This document shows positions 1-8,209 of a DNA stretch of 64,000 bases, in pieces. The notes beneath the pieces are model-generated. The model had not been told where the DNA came from and ran no database searches. It saw only the letters and a program-made list of their open reading frames with translations. The stretch covers positions 62,001-126,000 of the forward strand of contig NZ_DAMACX010000002.1 of assembly GCF_031998825.1 (NCBI RefSeq), in the 5' to 3' direction. Both the position numbers and the translations under genes were made by a program. Position 1 is the stretch's first letter, and the number at the start of each line of letters is the position of its first letter. Origin of the DNA: Pseudescherichia sp031998825. GTDB taxonomy: Bacteria > Pseudomonadota > Gammaproteobacteria > Enterobacterales > Enterobacteriaceae.

Positions 1-703
1 CGACACAGAGTATCAGCCGTTCGCCATAAATTTCGACGGGACCGACAGCAACCTGCACGTCACGAGTCGAACCATTGGCAAGACGGTGGGTGAAAGAGAG
101 GGGTTTATGCCCGCCGGGCAGGTGAGCAATTTCCCCGACGATCGGCAACACATTACGACCGAGCGTATTGATCTGCCATATATGCATAGTGCAGAGCGTT
201 TCATAGGTGTAGCCATAAAAGCGTAGCGCCGCGAGGTTGGCATCAACAATCTGTCCCTCCCGGGCAGGATCGACCAGCACGATAGGTGCAGACGTGGTGT
301 AAAAGAACCGGGCATAAAACCCATTTTTTCGTGGTCGGTAGGCGGCTGAACTGCTCGCCTTTAATCCGGTGTTTCCGCGCGGCGTCAGGCCCTCAAAAAC
401 GATAACCTCGCCCCGATCATCAAGTTCTACCGCAGAGAGCTTACAGCTTAGCGTGCGGGTTCCGTCGTCAGCGGGGAGAGACCAGACCTCAATGATATCG
501 TCCCGGTTTTTCAGGCTGGCGGCATAGCCCGTGAGGCGTCGATGCGCCACGGCAGAGAACTCGCCGCTGCGCATAGACGCCAGCGTCCCGTCTTTCGATA
601 AAGACTGGGCCTGCTGATTAGCAAAAATGAGCTCTTCGCTTTCCGGCGCAACAATCCATATGGGGGTTGCTAACATATTCAGATAATCAAGATGACATGC
701 CAC
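1..703 (-). CDS. dgcM: Diguanylate cyclase DgcM, N-terminal PAS part (gene runs off the window)
   Basis: An open frame on the minus strand enters from the left edge. It begins at a GTG (701-703) preceded by AGGAAG six bases upstream; the nearby ATG is in another frame and stops at once. The 234 visible residues contain two PAS-like regions and closely resemble the start of E. coli DgcM (YdaM), including LPGGHKPLSF, GQIVDANLAALRFYGY and a short N-terminal TPIWIVAPESEELI segment. DgcM makes c-di-GMP and, with MlrA, activates csgD and curli biofilm genes in E. coli. The GGDEF catalytic domain lies outside the window, so activity cannot be judged. The neighbouring zntB-fnrS-dbpA order is as in E. 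coli, which supports the name. Confidence 0.9.
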   Translation of the reverse strand, partial: MACHLDYLNMLATPIWIVAPESEELIFANQQAQSLSKDGTLASMRSGEFSAVAHRRLTGYAASLKNRDDIIEVWSLPADDGTRTLSCKLSAVELDDRGEVIVFEGLTPRGNTGLKASSSAAYRPRKNGFYARFFYTTSAPIVLVDPAREGQIVDANLAALRFYGYTYETLCTMHIWQINTLGRNVLPIVGEIAHLPGGHKPLSFTHRLANGSTRDVQVAVGPVEIYGERLILCV

Positions 704-1167
704 TGTATGCTTCCTGTTTTTATTTTTTGCTGTATGTATGACTCAACGTAAGTTTTCTTGTTTACCATATCTGCTGATAAATAAAATATGAAAAAGTCAT
801 TTTTTCAACGATTTGTCATGTCTCGTTTGATTTGTACTCATTTTCACCACCTGTCACCTAATATATATTTTTAGGGTGAATGATTTAAGCGTAGCTTAAA
901 TCTATTTTAGATAAGTGGTTTCTGCTTATTATTAAGAAATCTTAAGGTTTCTCTGTATGATATATCTTGCTGAAAATAAAGGGCGCTAGCGAGAGATTTT
1001 GCTGTCTTAAGCTAAATCTTATGCATTTTAAAGTTGACTGCTCTGACATCCTGCAAATTGCTATTACTTAACGGCAAACATGTTATGAATTAAAAATAGA
1101 GATGAAAAAGCCATTTCCGGATGTTATAAAACTGATATCAATTACCGATGTACAATAGGGTTATTTT
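704..1167. other. Intergenic region between dgcM and the chemoreceptor gene
   Basis: This AT-rich stretch separates two divergently read genes. Both promoters must lie here, but no -10/-35 pair, operator or small RNA stands out enough to call. No start codon with a good ribosome binding site opens a reading frame of useful length. Confidence 0.5.
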
Positions 1168-2298
1168 ATGTTCCGAAATACAAGCGTGCGCACGTTCATT
1201 ATGGTATGCCTGCTCGCTTCATTTGGGCTAATGGATATATTAGTGATCGTTCTCACGGAAAATAGCAACCTGGCGCTGCTGGTTTGCACAATATCTGCCT
1301 TAACCCTGATTTTTATGTGGTTGTACATGACGAACTATTTGGTCTCTCCCATCAATACGGTTAAAAAAAGTATTGATGAGGTAACGGCAGGGAATTTGTC
1401 CGTCACCATTCCGGCATTCGGTAATAACTGTGCAGGACGGCTGATCCCTGGCATTAACAGCCTCTCCAGTAATATCGCAACCCTGGTACGTGAAATTCGC
1501 GCTTCATCCCAGTCTGCCATGGATCTCTCCGACCAGCTCTCTGCCCGTAGCGCCGAGCTGTCGGTCAAGACAGAGGAGCAGTCTGCGGCGCTTATCCAGA
1601 CGGCATCCAGTATGGAAGAGATGGCGGCCAGCACGAAAAATAACGCCAACAACACCCAGCTTGCCAGCCAGCAAGCAGACGAGGCGACCCGCTGTGCGCG
1701 TCAGGGTGGCGAGCTGATGACGCAGGTAGCGGCCAATATGCAGTCAATTACCGACTGCGCGCGTCAGATGACAGAGATTATCTCTCTGATTGATGGCATC
1801 GCCTTTCAGACAAATATTCTGGCGCTCAATGCAGCGGTAGAAGCGGCCCGGGCCGGGGAGCACGGTAAAGGTTTCTCGGTAGTGGCTGGCGAGGTGCGTC
1901 ATCTTGCCCATCGCAGCGCCGAAGCGGCAAAAAGTATTAAATCCTTAATCGACGTCACGGCGCAAAACGTCACCCAGGGCGCAAACATCGTCGGCGAGGC
2001 GGAAAAGAATATGCTCGACATCGTCTCCGGCTCCGGACTGTTAAGCAAGCTAATGGATGAGATTTCGGTTGCCACGCTACAGCAGGAGAAGGGCATCGCA
2101 CAGATCACCCAGGCGCTCTCCGAGCTGGAACGCGTCACGCAGAGTAACGCCACGATGGTGGATGAGCTGGCCGGATCGTCCGACGTGCTTAAACGTCAGG
2201 TGACCGACCTGCAAAGCAGAACGCGTAATTTCCGCCTGGCTCCCTCGGCACCCGCTGGCTCCCAGCTCTTTCCCCAGCAAATTCAGTGCGATGGCTAA
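1168..2298 (+). CDS. Methyl-accepting chemotaxis-type protein lacking a ligand-binding domain
   Basis: The 376-residue protein has two hydrophobic segments near the N-terminus (about 9-30 and 35-58) with only a few residues between them, so there is almost no periplasmic sensor domain. A HAMP-like region follows, then a long MCP signalling domain with the highly conserved hairpin tip (IDGIAFQTNILALNAAVEAA, about residues 207-226) that binds CheA and CheW. The C-terminus (QQIQCDG) lacks the NWETF-type pentapeptide that tethers CheR and CheB in Tsr and Tar. It may sense membrane or energy state, or work only inside mixed receptor arrays; both are inferences. The start ATG has AGGG seven bases upstream. 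Confidence 0.88.
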   Translation: MFRNTSVRTFIMVCLLASFGLMDILVIVLTENSNLALLVCTISALTLIFMWLYMTNYLVSPINTVKKSIDEVTAGNLSVTIPAFGNNCAGRLIPGINSLSSNIATLVREIRASSQSAMDLSDQLSARSAELSVKTEEQSAALIQTASSMEEMAASTKNNANNTQLASQQADEATRCARQGGELMTQVAANMQSITDCARQMTEIISLIDGIAFQTNILALNAAVEAARAGEHGKGFSVVAGEVRHLAHRSAEAAKSIKSLIDVTAQNVTQGANIVGEAEKNMLDIVSGSGLLSKLMDEISVATLQQEKGIAQITQALSELERVTQSNATMVDELAGSSDVLKRQVTDLQSRTRNFRLAPSAPAGSQLFPQQIQCDG

Positions 2299-2366
2299 TT
2301 TTCAGATTACTTACTCGTGCCATACGGCTAGACTGTCACTATTAGCATGCTGAATGTGGAGGAGCC

Positions 2367-3350
2367 GTGGAGGCGATTAAGGGATCGGACGTCAACGTAC
2401 CGGATGCGGTTTTCGCATGGCTGCTGGATGGCAAAGGTGGCGTTAAGCCGTTGGGCAACGATGACGTTATTGACGGCGCACACCCGTGCTGGCTACATCT
2501 AAACTATACCCAACCGGAGAGCGCCCAGTGGCTGGCATCCACGCCGCTGCTACCCAATAACGTACGCGATGCGCTGGCAGGGGAAAGTCTGCGCCCGCGC
2601 GTCACCCGGATGGGAGAAGGGACGTTAATCACGCTGCGCTGCATCAACGGCAGCACCGACGAGCGTCCCGATCAGCTGGTCGCCATGCGCCTTTATATGG
2701 ACGAGCGCCTGATTGTCTCTACCCGCCAGCGTAAAGTGCTGGCGCTGGACGACGTGGTCAGGGATCTGGAGGAGGGGACCGGGCCTGCTGACTGCGGTGG
2801 CTGGCTGGTAGACGTCTGCGACGCGCTCACCGATCACGCCAGCGAATTTATTGAGCAGCTGCACGACAGGATTATCGACCTGGAAGATAACCTGCTCGAT
2901 CAGCAGATCCCGCCGCGTGGTTTTCTGGCCCTGCTGCGTAAACAGCTTATCGTAATGCGCCGCTATATGGCTCCCCAGCGCGACGTCTATGCCCGGTTGG
3001 CCAGCGAGCGCTTTCCCTGGATGAATGACGATCAGCGTCGCCGGATGCAGGATATTGCCGACAGGCTGGGCCGCGGGCTTGATGAAATCGATGCCTGTAT
3101 TGCCCGCACGGCGGTTATGACCGATGAGATCACTCAGGTGATGCAGGAGTCGCTGGCGCGCAGGACCTATACCATGTCGTTAATGGCAATGGTCTTTTTA
3201 CCGAGTACCTTTTTGACGGGCCTGTTTGGCGTGAACCTGGGCGGCATCCCCGGCGGCGAGTGGCATATGGGCTTCCCGCTGTTCTGCCTGATGCTGGTCG
3301 TGCTTATCGGCGGCGTGACCTGGTGGCTCCATCGCAGTAAATGGCTGTAA
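2367..3350 (+). CDS. zntB: Zinc transport protein ZntB (CorA family)
   Basis: The 327-residue product is near-identical in many stretches to E. coli ZntB. The long N-terminal cytoplasmic domain carries STRQRKVLALDDVV and the acidic/arginine-rich helices of CorA proteins. Two transmembrane helices close the protein, the first ending in the family signature GVN (within LFGVNLGG), which lines the pore mouth. ZntB is a pentameric inner-membrane zinc transporter of the CorA superfamily. Translation starts at GTG (2367) with GGAGG four bases upstream; the length and first residues (MEAIKGSDVNVPDAVFAW) match E. coli exactly. The gene stands alone between the chemoreceptor gene and fnrS. Confidence 0.97.
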   Translation: MEAIKGSDVNVPDAVFAWLLDGKGGVKPLGNDDVIDGAHPCWLHLNYTQPESAQWLASTPLLPNNVRDALAGESLRPRVTRMGEGTLITLRCINGSTDERPDQLVAMRLYMDERLIVSTRQRKVLALDDVVRDLEEGTGPADCGGWLVDVCDALTDHASEFIEQLHDRIIDLEDNLLDQQIPPRGFLALLRKQLIVMRRYMAPQRDVYARLASERFPWMNDDQRRRMQDIADRLGRGLDEIDACIARTAVMTDEITQVMQESLARRTYTMSLMAMVFLPSTFLTGLFGVNLGGIPGGEWHMGFPLFCLMLVVLIGGVTWWLHRSKWL

Positions 3351-3396
3351 AATTTCACATTTTTAACAAAATATGAACATAGAAACGCCGTTTTAC

Positions 3397-3410
3397 TTGC
3401 GCGAAATCAA
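3397..3410 (+). promoter_or_regulatory. FNR binding site of fnrS
   Basis: TTGCGCGAAATCAA matches the FNR consensus TTGAT-N4-ATCAA in nine of ten defined bases. Its centre lies about 42 bases before the predicted fnrS start, the class II position expected for anaerobic activation by FNR (and possibly ArcA). Confidence 0.85.
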
Positions 3411-3445
3411 TAAACTCACTGCACGCTTAAGGCAATATCTCTCTC

Positions 3446-3567
3446 GCAGGTGAATGCAACGTCAAGCGATGGGCGTTGCGCTCCATATTGTCTTACTTCC
3501 TTTTTTGAATTACTGCATAGCACAATTGATTCGTACGACGCCGACTTCAAAAAGTCGGCTTTTTTTT
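3446..3567 (+). ncRNA. fnrS: Small RNA FnrS
   Basis: The 122-base segment reproduces E. coli FnrS: the 5' GCAGGTGAATGCAACGTC, the middle CTTACTTCCTTTTTT seed region, and a 3' terminator hairpin (GCCGACTTCAAAAAGTCGGC) followed by eight Ts ending at 3567. Both the length and the location between zntB and dbpA match. FnrS is made without oxygen and, with Hfq, represses mRNAs for aerobic enzymes such as sodB, maeA and gpmA in E. coli. Only the terminator loop differs noticeably from the E. coli sequence as I remember it. Confidence 0.96.
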
Positions 3568-3627
3568 GCCTCCTGTTCATCAGCTTCTACCCTTAAAGGG
3601 AGCGATGCCATCACCAGGAGGTAAAAC

Positions 3628-3777
3628 ATGTCCAGCCTTACCTTATTGAATCCCACAGACTCTCTGCCCGCCGATCCGGTGCCTACCGATCCGGTCCCGG
3701 TTCCTGAACCTATTCCCCGGCCGCAGCCGCTGCCCGACCCGCCGCCTAACGAGGAGCCGATTAAAATGTCGCGTTAA
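3628..3777 (+). CDS. Small proline-rich protein (49 aa)
   Basis: An ATG with a perfect AGGAGG six bases upstream opens a 49-codon frame. After a short start (MSSLTLLNPTDS) it is almost wholly proline/aspartate/valine repeats (DPVPTDPVPVPEP, then PRPQPLPDPPP) and ends IKMSR. There is no signal peptide or membrane segment. It lies between fnrS and dbpA, where E. coli has a small-protein gene; I believe that one is YnaL but cannot check it. The strong ribosome site and the codon-level order of the repeats make it a likely real gene. Function unknown. The FnrS terminator just upstream implies its own promoter or read-through. Confidence 0.7.
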   Translation: MSSLTLLNPTDSLPADPVPTDPVPVPEPIPRPQPLPDPPPNEEPIKMSR

Positions 3778-3837
3778 AGAGGCAGATCTGAGAGGATACG
3801 CGCCTGCTGACGTAGCCTTTTACCGCGAGAAAATATT

Positions 3838-5211
3838 GTGACCGCTTTTTCAACACTGAATACCCTGCCCACAGCCCAGCTCGATAACCTCAATGAGCTG
3901 GGTTATCACACTATGACGCCTGTCCAGGCTGCGGCGCTGCCCGCGATCCTCGCCGGTCAGGATGTGCGCGTGCAGGCAAAAACCGGCAGCGGTAAAACGG
4001 CGGCGTTTGGCCTGGGACTGCTACAGCACATTGATGCCAGCCGCTTTCAAACTCAATCCCTGATCCTTTGCCCAACCCGCGAGTTGGCCGATCAGGTGGC
4101 GAACGAGCTACGTCGACTGGCGCGCTATATGCCAAATATTAAAATTTTGACGCTCTGCGGCGGTCAGCCTTTTGGCGCGCAGCGCGACTCGTTGCAGCAC
4201 GCGCCGCATATTATTGTCGCCACGCCGGGCCGTCTGCTCGATCACCTGCAGAAGGGCACCGTTAACCTCGACGCGCTGCAAACGCTGGTGATGGATGAGG
4301 CGGACCGGATGCTGGATATGGGCTTCAGCGATGCCATCGATGAGGTGATCCGCTTTGCGCCAGCGTCGCGCCAGACGCTGCTCTTCTCTGCCACCTGGCC
4401 CGAGGCGATTGCGGCGATCAGCGGTCGCGTTCAACGCTCACCGCAAACCATCGAGATCGACACCGTGGATGCGCTGCCTGCCGTCGAGCAGCAGTTCTTT
4501 GAAACCTCGCGCCAGGGTAAAATCGGCCTGCTGCAAAAGCTGCTCAGCCAGCATCAGCCTGCCTCCTGCGTGGTGTTCTGCAATACCAAAAAGGATTGCC
4601 AGGAGGTGTGTGACGCGCTGAACGACGCTGGTCAGGAGGCGCTGGCCCTGCATGGCGATCTTGAGCAGCGCGATCGTGACCGGACCCTGGTCCGTTTTGC
4701 CAACGGCAGCGCCCGCGTGCTGGTTGCCACCGACGTCGCCGCTCGTGGTTTGGATATAAAATCCCTTGAGCTGGTGGTGAACTACGAACTGGCGTGGGAT
4801 CCGGAGGTGCACGTCCACCGCATCGGCCGTACCGCCCGCGCCGGTAACAGCGGCCTGGCGATCAGCTTCTGCGCCCCGGAAGAGGCGCAGCGCGCCAATA
4901 TCCTCGCCGAGATGCTGCAGCTGAAGCTGAACTGGCTCAGCGCACCCGCCAACGTCAAGATTGTGCCGTTGGAAGCGGAGATGGCGACTCTGGTGATCGA
5001 CGGCGGTAAAAAAGCCAAGATGCGTCCGGGAGACGTGCTGGGTGCGATGACCGGTGATATGGGCTTAAACGGGGCGGATATCGGCAAGATCACCGTGCAT
5101 CCGGCGCATGTCTACGTGGCCGTACGGCAGAGCGTGGCTCGCCAGGCGTGGAAGCAGTTACAGAGCGGTAAGATCAAAGGCAAGAGCTGCCGGGTGATGC
5201 TGCTGAAGTAG
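3838..5211 (+). CDS. dbpA: ATP-dependent RNA helicase DbpA
   Basis: The 457-residue DEAD-box protein acts on the 23S rRNA hairpin 92 during assembly of the large ribosomal subunit. All motifs are visible: a Q motif region (MTPVQAAALP), Walker A AKTGSGKT (about 48-55), PTRELADQV, DEAD, SAT, and HRIGRTARAG. The C-terminal RNA-recognition-type DbpA domain that gives hairpin 92 specificity occupies roughly the last 75 residues. Length equals the E. coli protein. The start is GTG at 3838, which restores the E. coli N-terminus MTAFSTLN; the ribosome site is weak (GCGAGA). Confidence 0.97.
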   Translation: MTAFSTLNTLPTAQLDNLNELGYHTMTPVQAAALPAILAGQDVRVQAKTGSGKTAAFGLGLLQHIDASRFQTQSLILCPTRELADQVANELRRLARYMPNIKILTLCGGQPFGAQRDSLQHAPHIIVATPGRLLDHLQKGTVNLDALQTLVMDEADRMLDMGFSDAIDEVIRFAPASRQTLLFSATWPEAIAAISGRVQRSPQTIEIDTVDALPAVEQQFFETSRQGKIGLLQKLLSQHQPASCVVFCNTKKDCQEVCDALNDAGQEALALHGDLEQRDRDRTLVRFANGSARVLVATDVAARGLDIKSLELVVNYELAWDPEVHVHRIGRTARAGNSGLAISFCAPEEAQRANILAEMLQLKLNWLSAPANVKIVPLEAEMATLVIDGGKKAKMRPGDVLGAMTGDMGLNGADIGKITVHPAHVYVAVRQSVARQAWKQLQSGKIKGKSCRVMLLK

Positions 5212-5228
5212 AGCAGGGCGGTAATAAA

Positions 5229-5254
5229 CTCTCCGGCGGTAACCTGCCGGAGAG
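5229..5254. terminator. Bidirectional hairpin between dbpA and ttcA
   Basis: CTCTCCGGC and GCCGGAGAG form a perfect nine-base-pair stem with an eight-base loop between the convergent stop codons of dbpA and ttcA. There is no long T-tract on either side, so termination strength is uncertain. Confidence 0.6.
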
Positions 5255-5262
5255 CAATGTGA

Positions 5263-6198
5263 TTATTTCACTTCCAGCACGTTGAGGCGCAGGGCATCCA
5301 GCGGCGTCTCGTCCTCTTCCGGCTGCCAGCCCGCAGGTTGCACAGGAATGGATTCACGGTCAAACGCCAGATCGCCACCGTCCACCACTTCCGAACCGTG
5401 AGTAATACCCTTAAAGTCAAACAGCGAGATATCGCTCAGGTGCGACGGCACCACGTTCTGCATGGCGCTGAACATGGTTTCGATGCGGCCTGGGTAGCGC
5501 TTATCCCAGTCGCGGAGCATATCGGCGATCACCTGGCGCTGAAGGTTCGGCTGGGAGCCGCACAGGTTGCAAGGGATAATCGGATAGCCTTTGGCCTGGG
5601 CAAAACGTTCGATGTCCTTCTCCCGGCAGTAGGCCAGAGGACGGATGACGATATGCTTGCCGTCATCGCTCATCAGCTTCGGCGGCATGCCCTTCATTTT
5701 CCCGCCATAGAACATGTTCAGGAACAGGGTTTGCAGGATATCGTCGCGATGGTGGCCGAGGGCGATTTTAGTCGCGCCCAGCTCCGTAGCGGTGCGGTAG
5801 AGAATGCCGCGGCGCAGGCGTGAGCACAGCGAGCAGGTGGTTTTCCCCTCGGGGATCTTCTCTTTCACGATGCCGTAGGTGTTCTCTTCGACAATCTTAT
5901 ACTCGACGCCCAGCTGCTCCAGATAGGCAGGCAGAATATGCTCCGGGAAGCCCGGCTGCTTCTGGTCGAGGTTCACGGCCACCAGCGAGAAGTTAACCGG
6001 CGCGCTCTGCTGCAGGTTACGCAGGATCTCCAGCATGGTGTAGCTGTCCTTACCGCCGGAGAGGCACACCATAATGCGATCGCCTTCCTCAATCATATTG
6101 AAGTCGGCAATGGCTTCGCCCACGTTGCGGCGCAGGCGCTTCTGCAATTTGTTCAGGTTGTACTGCTCTTTCTTGTTAACTTCTTGTTGCTCTTGCAT
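5263..6198 (-). CDS. ttcA: tRNA 2-thiocytidine(32) synthetase TtcA
   Basis: The 311-residue enzyme thiolates cytidine 32 in certain tRNAs using ATP and a 4Fe-4S cluster. The PP-loop SGGKDS lies at residues 47-52, and the paired cysteines at 122/125 and 210/213 (CSLC and CNLC) hold the cluster. It is full length and co-linear with E. coli TtcA. The first 17 codons lie inside a 136-bp sequence that recurs at 12963-13098, so this start region may have been supplied by an integrating element; the reading frame is nonetheless intact. In E. coli the same spot is the attachment site of prophage Rac. Confidence 0.97.
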   Translation of the reverse strand: MQEQQEVNKKEQYNLNKLQKRLRRNVGEAIADFNMIEEGDRIMVCLSGGKDSYTMLEILRNLQQSAPVNFSLVAVNLDQKQPGFPEHILPAYLEQLGVEYKIVEENTYGIVKEKIPEGKTTCSLCSRLRRGILYRTATELGATKIALGHHRDDILQTLFLNMFYGGKMKGMPPKLMSDDGKHIVIRPLAYCREKDIERFAQAKGYPIIPCNLCGSQPNLQRQVIADMLRDWDKRYPGRIETMFSAMQNVVPSHLSDISLFDFKGITHGSEVVDGGDLAFDRESIPVQPAGWQPEEDETPLDALRLNVLEVK

Positions 6199-6283
6199 GG
6201 TGTGCTGTCTCGGTTGACCGGGTCGTCATTCATTCTATGTCGCGTATGGTACGGATTACGGCGACGAATGCCAGCACGTTTTA
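6148..6283. repeat. 136-bp direct repeat, left copy (ttcA 5' end plus integrase scrap)
   Basis: This sequence is repeated at 12963-13098, 6815 bases away, in the same orientation, with only two mismatches by my alignment. It spans ttcA codons 1-17, the ttcA leader and the coding remnant KRAGIRRRNPYHTRH of a Rac-type integrase. Homology begins at TTTGTTCAGGTTGTACTGCT, the region that serves as the Rac attachment core in E. coli, and runs without a break for 33 bases before the first mismatch. It therefore looks like the left attachment site of the island. Confidence 0.85.
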
Positions 6284-6345
6284 CACTGGGAGCAACTTGG
6301 CCCGGTAGTGGACAAGGAATAATAAGGCTTCTGCTGCTTAGCCTA
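6241..6345 (-). pseudogene. Remnant of a Rac-type (IntR-like) tyrosine integrase
   Basis: Read on the minus strand, 6345 to 6241 encodes KQQKPYYSLS, then after a frameshift VKRAGIRRRNPYHTRH. This matches, as I recall it, the region of E. coli IntR just before and including the HxxR box of the catalytic domain (KQKPYYSVSSLGARWN, AAVKRAGIRRRNPYHTRH). The tyrosine-bearing C-terminus is gone; the ttcA leader follows directly. Orientation towards ttcA is the same as intR in E. coli. It is a decayed fragment with no function of its own. Confidence 0.75.
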
Positions 6346-6496
6346 TACATAATTCTGAAGCTAGACACGGACATTAGCTGAGGGCTGGCACATAATTTGT
6401 CCTGATTGAATCGTAAGTTGTCCCGGGGGCCTATTACCCGGGTAACGTTACATACCTACACTGGCCTCCGTTTAAAATAATGAGTCCGGGTAGTTT

Positions 6497-7189
6497 ATGA
6501 GCACGAAAATTTTCCTTTATCCCGTTTTACTGGTCGCTTCACTGAACGCCGCCGCGTCTTCCACCTGGGTGGACAACCGCTACGCGCACATTACGGGAGC
6601 AGAAAAAAATCAGTACAAAATCGGCGGCGGTCATACCTTTGACAATGGCGCCACGATCCTTGCCGCCTGGCTGTATGACGCAGGCAAGAACTTCGATCAG
6701 TTTAAAAGCAGCTTTCAAGAGTACGAAGGCTGGTATCCCGTCAACCTCAGTCCTGACTGGACGTTGTCTCCGGGCCTGCTCAGTGACGTGGACCAGGCGG
6801 GAACGAAAATAGCGCCCTATGCCATGCTTGAATACCGCGTCTCCAGCGATTTAAGCGTGGCGGGGCGCTATCGCTATAACCACATGACGCACAAAGACGT
6901 GAATATAAATGGAGACATGGAATATAACGACTCCCACCTTCTTGACGTCTTTGTGAACTATCAGGCCACGGATAAATTATGGCTCCAGCTGAACCCAGAA
7001 TTTTCTATTAATGCCGGTGACTTCAGGTCGCCTAACGGGAAAAGAACGCACTGGGAGCCGAATATCGCCGCGCATTATCAGCTAAACAAGCACTGGAGAC
7101 CTTTTGCAGAGCTGGGCTGGCTGGACAGGGATGAGAATCATGATAACCAGGTCCGCGTGCGCATCGGGATACGCTATTTCCTGCCTTGA
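6497..7189 (+). CDS. KdgM-family outer-membrane porin
   Basis: The 230-residue protein has a signal peptide (about 1-22, cleaved after NAAASS) and then alternating beta-strand sequence rich in Tyr, Trp and charged residues, for example AGRYRYNHM and GIRYFLP. The overall pattern and size fit the oligogalacturonate porin family (KdgM/NanC/OmpL), monomeric 12-stranded barrels passing acidic oligosaccharides. It is the first intact gene inside the left island boundary and is followed by a metallo-hydrolase gene on the same strand. No pectin-degradation genes are nearby, so its solute is unknown. The ribosome site is weak. Confidence 0.75.
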   Translation: MSTKIFLYPVLLVASLNAAASSTWVDNRYAHITGAEKNQYKIGGGHTFDNGATILAAWLYDAGKNFDQFKSSFQEYEGWYPVNLSPDWTLSPGLLSDVDQAGTKIAPYAMLEYRVSSDLSVAGRYRYNHMTHKDVNINGDMEYNDSHLLDVFVNYQATDKLWLQLNPEFSINAGDFRSPNGKRTHWEPNIAAHYQLNKHWRPFAELGWLDRDENHDNQVRVRIGIRYFLP

Positions 7190-7371
7190 TGACGTCGTAC
7201 TCTGGTCGCCGTCTTAACCCGTCACGTTTTGCACATCGCACTTTATAACTGACCTGATTTCATCGCACCTTGTCCCAAAGGTCTCTCACCTCTCCAGGCA
7301 CACCTACCTATACTGGCTGTCACTGAAGTCTGATGGCACTGCGGTGCCAGCCAATACCGAACAGGATTATT

Positions 7372-8151
7372 ATGAAACTGACACAAGTACGAAACGCCAC
7401 TCTTTTTATTGAGTATGCCGGCACCACTTTTCTCATCGATCCGATGCTTGCCGAAAAGGATGCCTGGGACGGCTTTGCCGGCACGGCACGTTCGCATATT
7501 CGTAACCCGATGACTGCATTACCGATCGCGTCAGAGGAACTAGTGAATGCTGATATCGTCATCGTGACTCATACTCATATGGACCACTGGGATGAGGCCG
7601 CGCAGAAACAAATTCCTTCGAACAAGCTGATCTATGCCCAGCACGAGGCTGATGCCGAACTGATCCGCTCCCAGGGGTTCACCAACGTTCGCGTGCTGCA
7701 GGATGACAACGTGTTTACGCACGGTCTGACCATCCATAAGGTCGAGGGCCAGCACGGCAGCAATGAAGCCTACGCGGTTCCGCACCTGGCTGAAGGTCTG
7801 GGCGACGCCTGTGGTCTGGTGTTTACGCATCATGATGAAAAAACGCTGTATATCGCCGGTGACACTGTCTGGGTGAAGCCGTATCTGAAAACCCTTCAGC
7901 GCTTCAAACCTGACGTGGTGGTTCTCAATACCGGCGACGCGCACATTGATGAGTATGGTCCGATTATTATGGGCGCCCGTGACACGCTGCGTACGCTTCA
8001 GGCTCTGCCTGAAACAACCGTCGTGGCCTCGCACATGGAAGCCATTAACCACTGTCTGCTGACCCGCCAGGAGCTGCGCGAGTACACGCAGCAGAACGGC
8101 ATTGAAGAGAAGGTTCTTATCCCTGAAGATGGTGATACCCTGACTTTCTGA
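7372..8151 (+). CDS. Cytoplasmic metallo-beta-lactamase-fold hydrolase
   Basis: The 259-residue protein begins at ATG 7372 behind AGGA. It carries the MBL metal motif HTHMDHWD, a later GDT and a C-terminal SHMEAINH, in the arrangement of UlaG-type/UPF0173-like MBL hydrolases. There is no signal peptide, so it should act in the cytoplasm. It is clearly a paralogue of the Tat-exported protein encoded at 11402-12343: both begin with ITQVRNATL or LTQVRNATL and share the AQHEADA block and the EGLGD(V/A)CG block. Substrate unknown; a lactone or phosphodiester is possible. An inverted repeat (CTGCCGGG/CCCGGCAG, 8163-8190) lies just downstream, before the regulator gene. Confidence 0.85.
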   Translation: MKLTQVRNATLFIEYAGTTFLIDPMLAEKDAWDGFAGTARSHIRNPMTALPIASEELVNADIVIVTHTHMDHWDEAAQKQIPSNKLIYAQHEADAELIRSQGFTNVRVLQDDNVFTHGLTIHKVEGQHGSNEAYAVPHLAEGLGDACGLVFTHHDEKTLYIAGDTVWVKPYLKTLQRFKPDVVVLNTGDAHIDEYGPIIMGARDTLRTLQALPETTVVASHMEAINHCLLTRQELREYTQQNGIEEKVLIPEDGDTLTF

Positions 8152-8209
8152 TAATACTGAACCTGCCGGGGCCGCCCTATGTCCCGGCAGACTGACGCTG
8201 AGGACCGCC

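Noticed and set aside
1127..1151. Possible sigma-28 flagellar promoter before the chemoreceptor gene
   Set aside because: The ACCGATGT match to the -10 box has only a poor -35 partner at the right distance and would place the start a few bases before the ribosome site.
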